A DNA stretch of 64,000 bases, from positions 18,538,001-18,602,000 of the forward strand of contig OX344751.2 of the NCBI GenBank assembly GCA_947034885.2, in the 5' to 3' direction. Below the pieces are notes generated by a model. The model ran no database searches and was not told the DNA's origin. It saw only the letters and a list, made by a program, of their open reading frames with translations. Within the stretch, counting starts at the first letter, position 1. Each line of letters opens with the position of its first letter. Positions 49,232-61,152 of the stretch are shown one piece after another. This stretch comes from Thuidium tamariscinum (taxonomy: Eukaryota; Streptophyta; Bryopsida; Hypnales; Thuidiaceae). The translations under genes and the position numbers were made by a program.

Positions 49232-50766
49232 TAACAATGTTGATTCTTTTAGGGGTTAAATCCCCAACAAGTCTTCAAGCCTTTAAAATAGATAGACAAT
49301 TGTAGTCATGTGACTTTGAAATTCTATTAATTTTGTCATGGCTTCATTCCATCACTCGTGTCCCAATTTTATTCAACCACTCTCATCCTATCTTTGTTTC
49401 AATTTAATTGTAGTGCCTCAAAGGCACTTCATGGCCCCTTGTATATTTCAATCTCAAAGGTCACCTAAAATAATGGCTAAATTATTTCTAACCTAACAAT
49501 CATGACCAAAATATCACCTAAACCAATTTCAATCTAAAGGTCATTACTAGCATTACATAATAGGGGTAGTGATACTTTCTTCACCCCATTCTAAATCTTC
49601 AATGAGTGGAGACGTGGCACTCTCTTCTTGACTTACTTTTGGAGTTACTATTTTTGAAGATTGAAAATGGTCAATCTTCTCTTCTAGAAGCAAAAAATGT
49701 GTATGAAGTAGATTTAGCTAGCAAAGTTTAATTTTCACTATTCTACTCTTCTTTTCACCTTGCCCATTGCTATTCTATTCTTCCACGTTAAGATTTTTTT
49801 GTATTCTTTACAGTCTACATGTTCAAAATCTTCATCACAAGGTTTAGAGAGAACATTTTACACGTTTCACATGTCTATTAAATGCTTTTCTTCCTAAAAT
49901 GTGTAGCCCGCATTTTGCGCACAACAACTTCTCTTTCTTTAAAGAAGTTTCATTCTCAGAAAAGGTGCAACTACTCCTAATGTTAAATCCAACACTCAAA
50001 ACAATTGTGTTTACATTTTCATGTGCTCTTATTTGTCTACTAATTATTTTCACAAATTTGATAGTTTTGGAGAATGTCTTTGTACAAAACCTACAAATTA
50101 CAAGTTGCATACAATTAGTGCTTGATGGCCTTGATGAATAATTTGCTTTTTATACACTATTACTACTATATACTACAAGACTAAATTAGTCAACAACTTC
50201 TATGAGTTTTCTCAATATAATATAATTCAATAGAAGAACCTCTCTACAATAAAATGAATAGGAGTGGGTTGACTATATTACATTAGATAAGTTACTACAT
50301 TAGGGAAGATAATTGCATTAACCTATAAGGTCCATGCTTTCAAAAGCGGATGTGCCTTGTTCAAACTTGATTGTAACTTTCAATATAACTGTTTTTAATA
50401 TTTTATTTTAAATTTTAAGCTAAAACATGAAGCTTGATAAGATCTCTTTCTACTTCGTCTTAATTATTTTTTTAATCCAAAAGTAAAAGAATTATTGCAA
50501 TTGCAAGGTCTATGTTTTAAAATCCAAAGAACTTATCAATATTGTGTGTAGTGGTGTTTATTCATGTTTTCTCCTTCTTGAATGAATTTTCAATTTATAA
50601 TACAAAATAATTTTTTTTAAATTCCAACCATCATTTATGATAAAAATTTCATATATATAAACTAATTGAAATAACATTATTTCCACCTTTAATTTTGAAA
50701 AAACAAACATAATTAGATATTGAATTTTTCTACTAGGAAAACTATCAGAACTTTATTCATCAATTA
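49232..50766. other. AT-rich tract, possible zinc-finger remnant at 49,844-50,110 (minus)
   Basis: An isolated 88-codon minus-strand frame contains CRFCTKTFS followed by a His further on, and CAKCG..RHVKRVKC. These are reminiscent of C2H2/C2HC fingers but with wrong spacing. No supporting exons are seen, so I do not call a gene. The 49,247-49,262 segment ends in TTTTAGGGGTTAAA like the local MITE ends. Confidence 0.3.
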
Positions 50767-52553
50767 ACCCCTAAAGGTTTTTGACTATGTTTCCACCAAA
50801 ATCACTCCAAAACTGTGATTTCTAATACAAGTGCAATTTGTTTGAATTTTCTTTTTTGACATATTTAACTATAGAATCTTGTAGTTAGGTGGTTTGAAAA
50901 GATGTGTAAAAAATTTCAGAAAATTCTACCTTGTAGATTGCAAGATATTAACATTTAAACTAGCAAAAATCCTTTTTTATCCCTACAAGAACTAGGGCAG
51001 CTACTCTTTACAAGGTCACATTTGTATGAGAAAAATAATCAAAATGATAGTTACTCTTTGAATTAATTTTACAATGCAAGTTGGCTATATGCTTAAAAAA
51101 TTTCAAATCAATTGGAATTGTACAGCATATAGGAAAAAATAGTAAGTAGAAAGAAGTACAAAATGCTTGAAAATACTTAACCCCTAAAAGCCCAAGGGGT
51201 TAGGACAAAACACAAATGTGCTATAAAATATAAGAATTACAACTTTTTTGAAGTTAGTATCAAAGAAGATAATGTAAAGCACAACAAGTAGAAAGTATCC
51301 ATACAGTCAAAATTAAAAAAATGTTTTTAGATTATTTTTAAATGAATTTTGAAGATATAACTTCAAAAATTCACCAAAAATACAATTTCTATTTTTAAGA
51401 TTTGAATTTTATTTTGATTGGTCAAAATTGTGTTTTTTATTGATTTATAGAAAAATGCAAAATATTCAACCTCTAAAAGCCCAAGGGATTAAGACAAAAT
51501 ACAAATGTGTTATAAAATATAAGCTTTACAACTTTTTTGAAGTTAGCATCAAAGAAGATAATGTAAAGCACAAAAAGTAGAAAAGTATACATATGATCAA
51601 AATTTAAAAAATATTTATAGATTCTCTTCAAATGAATTTAGAAGATATAACTTCAAAAATTCACCAAAAATACAATTTCTATTTTTATGATTTGAAATTT
51701 TTTTGGATTGGTCAAAATTATGTTTTTTATTGACTTCTAAAAAAATAAAAAGTATTTACTAATGAGAGCATCAGTAATTCCCCCAAATAGTAAGTTCTTC
51801 AACACTAAGCAATTTTAGACACTTTGTACTATTTCTCCTTTTTTTTGCTATAACTTTTGTTTGACCATACTGATCTTAGTTTTGAATATCAATGTTGAAA
51901 GAAAACCCAATTTTTTCAAAACTGAAAAAAAAAAGTTTTGAAAAAAGTTTTTTTTTGCTCGAAAATTCTGCCCGAAGTCAGGTAGCGACCAGAAAATGGT
52001 CGCTTGAGCGCTTAGGGATTAATTGTGAACAATTTATTTATAAAAATGAAAAATGCCAATCCCAATTCTTAAAATACTATAATAAACAATCTTCAACCAA
52101 TAGTTTAGTTTTTTTTCAAAAATATTAAATATTGAATGAAATAAAGAATTTCAAACTTTTTTGTATAGTAGAGATTCTATAACTACCCGCAAACTACTCC
52201 AAACAAAAAAAATTCATAATTCTTTTGATTCATATATCAAAATGGAATGATTCAAAGCTTTCTTCATTGATAAAAATCTAATAAACCAATTTCAAATTTT
52301 TATTTCTTAAAAAAAATAAAATTTTAAGTTTTTCTTACTGCTCGGGTTGCCCACTGTTTAAAGAAAAAAACATATCATGCCATAACTTTTTAACCATATA
52401 GTCAAAAGTTATGAAAATTATTGTGCTCTAAAGCTACTTCTTGGACACATGTTGTGTGAAAATTTCAAAGAAAAAAAATAAAAACTTCATTTGTAGTGAG
52501 TTGTCCAAAATCACTATGTTGCCCAAAAGAACACAATTTAGGGCTATAGGGGT
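50767..52553. mobile_element. Inverted copy of the ACCCCTAAAGG-family element, split by a nested element
   Basis: The ends are ACCCCTAAAGG and ATAGGGGT, flanked by TA. The parts 50,767-51,179 and 52,020-52,553 together match 44,061-44,980 and 7,579-8,522 in reverse orientation. The element at 51,180-52,019 interrupts it. Confidence 0.7.
51180..52019. mobile_element. Nested ACCCCTAAAAG-ended element with an internal 289-bp tandem duplication
   Basis: The left end ACCCCTAAAAGCCC and right end GCTTAGGGAT are flanked by TA. The interrupted host element shows the empty site. A 289-bp unit beginning AAAAGCCCAAGGG is present twice in tandem (from 51,186 and from 51,475), and the second unit starts with a degenerate terminus. 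Confidence 0.7.
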
Positions 52554-53688
52554 TAAATAAAAAGATAAATTTGATTTGATAGCAAATTTGACTTGAAGGT
52601 CTTTGTTGTGGTTGTTTTGGGTGTAAAAAATAAAATAACTAATTGAGGAATTTTTGCACTTATCTTCATTTCTACTTGTATTTCTTGTAAAAAATTCAAG
52701 TGATACCTTGGAAGTTTTTTTATTTATTTATTTTCAATTTTTGCAATAAAAATGATAACAATTATAGTATTCACAAAACAAATTGAATTTTCTCACAATG
52801 ACATACAGTTAATGATTTCAATTAATTAAAGTATAAAGTTAGTATTTGAATACAATCTTATAAGCTACATTCAACTCATACGTGATGTTTAACTAGTTGG
52901 GCAATGGATCTTATCCTTAAGGGCTTAAAGATATTGGTATATGGCCAAGGTGAAGCTCTACAATTAATATTACCTTAAAGAGGTTATAATTACTTTAGAA
53001 AGGTTCTATAGTAATAATAGAATGTATCTTTCTAGGTACTCATTTCAATTTGAGAGTGTAGAGTCAAAGTCTTCAAGTAAAATGATGAAATTTGTAGTAA
53101 CAATTTGTATGTCAAAAGTAATTTAGGTGATTTTTTGTATCAATTGAAGAATATAATCAAAGTGATAAAAATATAATTACAAGTGATTATATATATAAAG
53201 AAGTCATAAATATATAATTTAATTGCATTATATATTTTTGTATTTTAGTCTTGAGGAATATAGGGTGCATTCATGGAAGATAAACATTTAAAACTACATA
53301 TGATGTCACTCTACTATAAACATAGAAATTTAAAGCCACTTGATTGAAGCCTTTGAAATTTGAAGCCTTGTGACTAGAAATTCATAATTTTAGTTTTCTC
53401 ATGTATTAGACAAGTGCTTTTGCATGGCTTATTGTTTTATCCTTCTCTACCATTCTATTATGTATCTTTTCATCTACAATGAATTAGTTCATCTTTGAAT
53501 TGTGTTACCTCAATTAGGTCATAACCATTTGAAGTTTGACCCATTAAAATAGATACTCAATTTTTTCTATTGCATCAGGTGTTATTTCTTTTTATTGTGA
53601 GCTCTAAATATATACAAACTCAAATACACAATGTTTTTATTAAAAATATTTAAAAAATCAAAAAAGTGTATGAAATCAAAAATTTGAA
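52554..53688. other. AT-rich tract, no gene
   Basis: Nothing beyond low-complexity TA runs is seen. Confidence 0.4.
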
Positions 53689-53842
53689 CATAACATTCAG
53701 TAGCAAGGCTGGCATTGCCTTGGCTCTACAGTGATGGTGTGGAATATGCCACACCCAACAGTGTTTGTAAGTAACTAATTGGTTGAGAGTGGAATATGCC
53801 ACACCATCACTGTAGAGGCATGGCATGTTACTGAATGTTATG
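53689..53842. repeat. 154-bp foldback (CATAACATTCAGTA ends)
   Basis: CATAACATTCAGTA at the left end is mirrored at the right end. The inner arms share CTACAGTGATGGTGTGG and its inverse. The GGAATATGCCACAC motif occurs in both arms in the same orientation, making a compound palindrome. Confidence 0.75.
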
Positions 53843-55261
53843 AAAACATTGCTAATTACTCACGATTTAATTACTAAAAAAAATTAAATGAAATTGATTC
53901 ACAATCTGACTGCTTGCATTGCCATTTTCACTCACTGACTGCGTCAACTCCATTTCCTGGTCTCCGCTTCATTCTGTCTTCCAAACATTGCTTCTTTGAG
54001 TATCCTCAAACCTCTTTGGAATTTGCCTTTGCCCTCTGTGAATTTTATTCTGACAAGAAGTTTTTTGCATTTTGGCAATGCTAGATTTTACTAACGCAAG
54101 TTTTTACCGACATGTATAAGGCAGCAGTGCCTATGATAGGCAAAACACCATCTAGCCTATGACAAGTAAAATTGTATTAATGGTATACATATCCAAATCT
54201 AAAATGTGCACCAGTAGAATATTATTGTGTGTGATGGGCTAATTGGCATTTTGCTTGTCATATGTAGACTTACCTTATGTTGTATATGTCATCCAAATTT
54301 TTTGAATGTTGATAGAAAGAATTGGTAAGAAGATGTATTTCTCTATGCAAAAAATGAACAAGATTTAATGTAAAGCAAGGGGTGGCTTGATTCCCAACAC
54401 TAAACTCAACATTCAAGGTGTTGTATGACATTGAATTGTAGGGTTAGGATTACAATGTGCATTACTACTTGATACACGTACTCTACTATTTGTCTTAAGT
54501 TCCTAAGATCCTTGTAAGCAATTCATCAATGTCTGTGACTCCCATTGGATCCTTGTCCACCTTGACCTTGCTAATGCTTGCAAGTCATACATCATTTGTG
54601 ACTTCTAAAGGTAAGAGGCTAAAAAACGATCATTTAATTGTTGATGTGCCTTTTTCATGTATCTCTTGAGATGGAAATATTTTTAGTTTATTTTTCAATC
54701 AAAGAGAACAAATGAGGAATCTAATACAAATCATTTCATATTTTTTGAATCATTATTGAATTAGTTATGAATTTTCAAACACAATTTGGTATAGGGCCCT
54801 ATTTGTGATCATAGGTCCTTGGAAACCCATCCATGCATAGTTTGAAAAAAAATGAGGGCTTGTTCAAAAACTAGCATTGCAACATGTATAAAGCAATAGA
54901 AATGGTTTCTAAAAGTATCCCTTTCTAAATTTGAATGAATGCTTGAATTAATCATTATTTCAAATTTTTCAATACTTGTAAGGTGGTTGAATAACGAATT
55001 CTTATTTTGAATTAAATTAGTAGACACCTAACTACTTAGTTAGAAATGAACTCCATGTGGCTCTTAAACCATCCATTAATTGAAGTAAAAACAAATCTTA
55101 TCAAGGTCCATTGTAATCCACACTTCATTTTCCCACAATTCAAGTGGCCATTTCACAGCCCCTACTGGACGGTTGAAAATGCTCGCTCAGTTTTAGAGCC
55201 CTCTCCTATAATATAAGTGCAAGTTGGTTGCCTCTTGCTGTAAGGGAGGAGGCTCGAAAAC
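53843..55261. other. Intergenic tract with dispersed repeats
   Basis: No gene. The segment 54,610-54,840 repeats the family seen at 15,099-15,420. Confidence 0.4.
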
Positions 55262-55382
55262 CGCTCAGGCTCGAAAACCGCTCACCTTTTGAAATGTACA
55301 TTTCTGGTACATGATGCTTTTTGATCTTTACAGTAATGTACAAACAGTGAACATTTGAGGGGGTGGGCGGTTTTGGAGCCCT
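55262..55382. repeat. Foldback repeat with GGCTCGAAAACCGC ends (about 120 bp)
   Basis: The left end AGGCTCGAAAACCGCTCACC and right end GGTGGGCGGTTTTGGAGCC are inverted relatives. The inner parts carry GTACAT/ATGTAC pairs. A second copy lies at 59,184-59,301, and half-copies occur nearby and at about 47,760. Confidence 0.6.
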
Positions 55383-56613
55383 ATGCTATATTGACTTCAG
55401 AAATTCATAACTAACTCTAGAGAGCTCCAAAAAATATGAAACGACTTGGGTTAGATGCCTATTTAAGCTGTCTTTCAAGAAAAATTCACTGGAAAATACT
55501 TCAAGATGTTTGACCTGCCCAAAATTCTGTTCCAGCCCTTAGATGGTCGATTTATGGACCTCCTCCTTTAGAGACAAAGCTCAGGGACATGTTGCCTTCT
55601 AATGTCGGCCTATTGTTTTGATATGTTGACATCATGTAACTCTTGAAAAAACTTACACTACAAACATCACATATTGCATTGTATATTGGTAAGATTGGAA
55701 GTCCTTAAAGCACTCTGTGGGCACTTCATTCCCACCCTTGGAATTAAGCAATCACAACCAGGCTCTGGTCCTAACGATTCTATTACCTACGGGTGTCTAA
55801 GCGTCAATCCATTGTGCCTTCCAAGCAATGAATCTTCTTTACTAACCTATCTATCCTACCAATGGTTTGTTTCGTTCTCTTGTCCTACTTTTAATTGCTC
55901 CTTACTTTATGTGCTTTGTTCTTTTGTCCTACTTCTATATTCCTTCTGTTTTACTCTAAGTGTTTGTTTGTTTCGTTCTCTTGTCCTACTTCTTTACGTA
56001 TGGTATTTCCTATCCTATCTCTACGTCTTGGTATTTTATCCTATCCTACATCTTTGTATTTGTTTTGGCCTACTCTACGTATTGGTATTCTCTTGATCTA
56101 CACTACGCCTTTGTATTTTAATCCTATCCTACGTATTTGTATTTATCTTGGTGTACCTTACGTCTTTGTATTTGGTTTGGCCTACTCTACGTATTGGTAT
56201 TTGGTTAACCTATTTTACGTATTTATATTCTTCTACTCTATGTATTTGTACTCCTCTATTCTATGTATTTGTGCTATTCTACTCTATGTATTCTATTCTA
56301 TGTTTGTGTATTCCTTTTTCTTCTTTCTATTCTAGTTGTGGTTATTCTCCTATTTGTGGTTGCTAATTGCCGGTCCTTAATCCCACTTGGGATGCTAACC
56401 TTTTCCTACTAATGAATTTCTAATGGTATCAACTAATTAATTCAAAGGGAGAGTTTTAGAGACCCACCTCCGTTCCGTGTATGTCCAATGCCAGACCTTC
56501 TCCGTCCCGCACCATCGCCATTTCGCGCTTCCGGCTACGTTGTATACTTGGTTGTGAATTGGGCCCAACCTTTTCCTCACTATTGCTATCCTACGCTAAA
56601 CCATTCTAACACT
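55383..56613. repeat. Pyrimidine-rich degenerate minisatellite region
   Basis: From about 55,860 to 56,340 the plus strand is made of degenerate TTGTCCTACTTCT and CTACGTATTTGTATT units. These create long but repetitive open frames (55,674-56,335) that I do not regard as genes. Confidence 0.5.
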
Positions 56614-56770
56614 TGTATTTAATTTGTGGGCTAACCCCCCTCTAACCTATCTCTATTCTAATTCTAACTACCCAATATGTGTATTTAATTTGTGGGCTAA
56701 CCCCCCTCTAATCTATCTCTATTCTAATTCTAACTATCCAATACGTGTATTTAATTTGTAGGCTAACCCC
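56614..56770. repeat. 66-bp tandem repeat, about 2.3 copies
   Basis: Units start TGTATTTAATTTGTGGGCTA at 56,614, 56,680 and 56,746. They contain TCTATTCTAATTCTAACTA. The array ends in a GC-rich segment of CGATACCCGCGGACC-type repeats (56,775-56,860). Confidence 0.85.
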
Positions 56771-59183
56771 ACTGTTGCGGCCCTCCCCCAATACCCACGG
56801 CCCCCCCCCGTATACCCGCGGACCTCCTCGATACCCGCGGACCCCCTCCCCGATACCCACGCGGGCGGCTCTGCGGGGCTGGCTCCGGTGGGCTGGCTTT
56901 GGCTGGGGCTGGCTCTGGACTTGGGCTGAACCTTGGTTTTTTACTCTCAATGCAATGCAAGGGTGCTAGGCTAAGTGTTTGGCTTTACACTAGTTTTCCT
57001 AATCTAAATGAGGGCTTGCTTACTAAGTTGTTGGAAGCTAAACGTTGGGTTAATTTCCAAGGTGTTGGAAACTAAACGTTGTTGCTATCTTAAAGGAACT
57101 TGCATTTGACACCCCGCTAAGACTTAGGGGGTTCAAAGCTTCGTCGTGAGGGTGTATTTTTGACACTTGACTAAGACTTCTATTTGCCTAGAGACTTGGG
57201 GGGGGCCATAGCTCCGCCGTCCCTCATGGGACTAGCCTAGCCTTGTGCACAAGAGAAAGGGGGGGGGGAGGAGGTAGATACAATTTGCAAACATACTCTC
57301 AAAGTCACCTCCCAAGTCACCTCCCAAGTCACCTCCCAAGTCACCCCTCGGTTCCTCACTAGTCTCTCCCACAACAACTTTCACTTGTTTCACAATACAA
57401 AAGGTAGACCACCATCAATTAACAAGAGTTCCAACAAGACTTGGGGGGGTCTCAAGTCCCCAAGTGCAAACCACAAGAGCCAAGGGTGCAACAACTTTAA
57501 AACTATCAAAGGCTCCTTTGGCATCAAAAGCCAAAAGAAATCCGGCATAACTCGGGCTCAATAGTACTCCTCTCTCAAATGGGTAGGAGTGAGAGAGAGA
57601 GAGAGAGAATGAGAGGAGAATGCCGCCCCTTTTATACTCAAAAGGGAGCAACCCCCCCCCCTTAATCTACTAAGAATAACTAGATGAGGGAATTTAGGAG
57701 GTCCGTACATGTTTACCCATCCCAAATCTAATTATCCACCTAAAATCTACACAATTTGAATTGAGAAATTCAAATCTTACCTAACCTTACAAGAACTTGC
57801 AAAACCACCTAATTTACCTTCCCCAAAATCTACAAGTTCTCACATGGGAGAAGTTCCCATGTGTTCCCACCTACTTAATTTGAAATTACTTACACCAAGC
57901 ACTTGGAGCCACCTCCACTAACTTTTTGAGGTGGTATTTGCTCCCACATGTGCCCGGAGTTCCCCACACATTCTCCACAGCCATTGGAGCCCAAAACTCC
58001 CCCAAAAAGCATTGGGGGGCCTTAAACCTCATTTCTCCTCCATGTGCTGTCTCCAAAAGGCTAACTTTTGGAGTTTAGCTCCAAATGACAAACAGATTGC
58101 GCCATTGGGTCCGGAAGGCCATAATTAGCCATAAAAAATCCCTTTCCCCTAGAACTATGTCCAAATTCTCAAGGAATCTTAGTGTAAGCTGGGGTCAAAG
58201 TTGGGATAAATTCCCAACTTTTGGAGTTTGGCAATTTTGGACCCTAAACCTTCACCAATCTTCTAAGTTGATGGAAGGGGGTAGGAATAGACCCAAGATA
58301 GGCTTCGTTCTGATGTCATATGGCCCCGGTATGCCGGTCAACTACGGCTTCCGTCATTTAATTTGTCAGTTGGAGAAGAATGTCGCCGATTCGGGATCTT
58401 CCAACTATCGATTTGTCTTGAAACTTAGGGAAGCGCTCCATTGGTGTGAGACCGCCTCGCCGGATTTTTAGTGGGATTTTACCGCACTTTGGGATATTCT
58501 TTCGAATTCTCACCCAAAGTCCACCACGGTTGGCCATCTGGGAAAATATCCAAACAATGTCGGAAAATTCCCAAACTTTAGAGGGAACCACCCATGGGAT
58601 CCCCCCACTTGGATGCAAATTTGCATCCCCACTGCGTGCTCCTCGAATTAGGAAATCGCCCGGTACCTGCATTTCAAGGTTAGTATTTCGCCCGTATTCT
58701 CTTTGATGCTATGGGGAGTGGGGGATTCCTCCTAGATCCCCCTATGAGGACTTCCTAGCCTAGAAAGGGCCTTTTTAGGCTTCTTACCCTAATCCTGCAC
58801 ATCTCTATCAGTTTGGCGTCTATTTAGCTAAAACAAGGCCCGTTTTGGATGTAAACTATCCTAAATCCCACCTAATGACCAATTGGCATATTGGTATGTG
58901 TAATGCCAATACCGGTTTAATGCCCTTTTGTGGGTTTTATAAGCCCAATTATGCCTTAGTTTATGTAGGAATTCGAAAAAAGAACCCGTGAGTCCCTGGT
59001 GACGAATTGGGGACTCACACACTCCTCTAAGAGTTAGAACTGAATTTGAGGGAGGTGCAACTTCTTGAAATACTTTTCAATAAATTTTCTTTGAAAGACA
59101 AATAGAATTGACATTTAATCCAAGTTGTTTCATATTTTTTGGAGCTTTGTGGAGTTAGTTATAAATTTTTGAAGTTGAAATGG
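56771..59183. other. Mixed-composition intergenic DNA, no gene recognised
   Basis: GC-richer than the surrounding tract, with homopolymer G or C runs (57,258-57,268; 57,651-57,660). It holds a 12-bp AAGTCACCTCCC array of four units at 57,302-57,347 and a GA microsatellite at about 57,590-57,608. Open frames of up to 128 codons (58,085-58,471) show no recognisable domain. It may be the remains of a transposon, which I cannot classify. Confidence 0.4.
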
Positions 59184-59301
59184 TATAGAGCTCTAAAATT
59201 GCCTACCTTTTCAAGTGCATATTGTTTGTACATTATTGTAAAGATAAAAAAACAATATATACAAATAATGTGCATTTGAAGAAGTGGGTGGTTTTAGAGC
59301 C
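59184..59301. repeat. Second copy of the GGCTC-ended foldback
   Basis: The ends AGCTCTAAAATTGCC and GGTGGTTTTAGAGCC mirror each other, with GTACATTATTG and CAAATAATGTGC inside. It matches 55,262-55,382. Confidence 0.55.
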
Positions 59302-59923
59302 TGAGTGGAAATTGAGCCTCCTATCATACATTGTCTTATGACAAAGGGCATATGCAAAAAAGTGGGTTGATGACGGAAAATTCACATTGTTGTCTAAAAT
59401 CTATTTAAATTAGTTTTGTTTCTAGGATTCAATATCCATGTAAAAATCTCCATCACCAAAGTCAACCCAAAATAAAGCCTTGAAACCTTTACTCAATTAT
59501 CTCTTGTATGTAGCATAGAAAAATAAGACAAGATAGAAAATAGCTTATTAGTGCACAAAGGAAAAGATCCCACACTTTTCAACACTTATTGTGGAAATTG
59601 GTCTAGAAGAGCTTTGCTTTGAAAGCTACATTCGGCCGGGCGGGGGGCGCGAGGCCCCCTCCAAATTCATAGCAAAGGAGTAATTACAAAAATGAGGCGG
59701 GCACCCGAAAGTGCCAGACGCCATCGCCAGAGGAGCAAAACAATGGGGTCCACTCCGTTGTAAACAAATCGACATGCGAAGCCAGGGTGTCAGGATTCTT
59801 TACTACCCTATGCATATGCTACTAGATTGCCAGACCACAATACAACGTGGCGATCCAGGTATTTCCAAGAATACGTTGCTGACTATATGACTGAGAGGCG
59901 TACTTTGCAGCACACCTCTCGGT

Positions 59924-60340
59924 CTAGATAAACCAAACAAGGAAGGTCCTCATTAAGTCCCACGGTTGAAACTTATAAACATACTTGCCAAACGAACTCT
60001 CACTCCTGTAAGAATCATAGCCTAACATCGCAGCTCTGAGATCTTCTATCTTGGGTGCACCCACACTAGCGGCAAGATCATTGAATCTAGTCCAACACTC
60101 CAGGGTGAACTGACACTCCCAAAACAGGTGTGCGCTGCACTCCAGGGTGGTGGTGCACATGACACAGCCAATCTCCGCGTTTCTGATCCTCCACGCTAGC
60201 CACTCGCCCGTCACTATACCTCTATTCGAAATCATCCAAATGAAAGTAGCTTGCTTGCAAGGTCTTGAGTTGTGCCATAAAAACCGAAAGGTTCTCCACC
60301 TCTCCAGCTCCGAAAAGCCTTGATTTTTGAGCTCTTGCAC
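59924..60340 (-). pseudogene. LINE ORF2 C-terminal zinc-binding (zf-RVT) segment
   Basis: Contains FLWHNSRPCKQATFIWMI, then WRIRNAEIGCVMC and CSAHLFWEC, the cysteine/histidine pattern typical of the plant LINE RT-associated zinc-binding domain. It is in a different frame from the preceding segment (61,011-60,232), indicating a frameshift around 60,290. Confidence 0.8.
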
Positions 60341-61152
60341 CCCAATTGGGGTGTCCTCCTTCGATCTAAGCCCGATTCTGTAGCCACGTTTAATCGTATA
60401 GTTGAAAAGGGTGCTTTCTTAATCCTGTCAATCTCATTCCACTCCCAGTCAATCGAGTCCCACACAAGGTCTCGAACATCACCGCTCTGATGAACCCAAA
60501 CTAAACTCGGTCTCTCGAGAGGTTCCTCTGGATTGCATTCCGAAAATGATCGTGTTACAGCGTCCCACCTCACCACTTTGGCTGGATTTAACTCCACTCC
60601 AAGTAGGTCAGGACTCTTTCCTTGCAGCTCCAATATGCCCTTCTTCCGATCCAGCCAGTAGTACCAGATTGATCCCTCTCCGGTATTGTCATGTAAGGAA
60701 AAATCTTGGCTCCCGGGTGCATGCAACCACTCCACCGAGCCTCTCTCTTCGTACGCTCTCGGATCCCAGGGTACATGCGAAATGGCCTTCAACCTCCGAG
60801 CTTTTCCTTTCTCCGTGACTGCTCCTTGTCTGGGTAGCCTTGCCTGTATCTCCCTAACGGATTGCCAGTCAAGTTGCTCCCCATCCCATAAATCTGAAAT
60901 TTGGGTTATGTCGGCCCTTGCCCACAAATGTAAGCCCAAGTTCGGTCCTAGCCCTAATGGTGTGTCTTCATTCTCGAGAATAAATAGGTTACCAAATAAA
61001 GCCTGTCTCAAGACCCCGCTTGTATATGAAGGCTAAATCTGTTTTAACCCTTTCCGAACTTGAATAAACACCCTTATGCATGTCTTGAATAAAGGGGAAT
61101 GGTTTTCTCTCTTCAGCCCTTTGTTGAAGAAAAGCCAGCTCTCCGAACAGTG

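Noticed and set aside
55674..56335. Long hydrophobic plus-strand frames
   Set aside because: Created by degenerate pyrimidine-rich tandem repeats; codon content is pure repeat.
57240..57345. CRISPR-like regular short repeats (AAGTCACCTCCC)
   Set aside because: Directly adjacent 12-bp units without spacers in plant DNA; a simple minisatellite.
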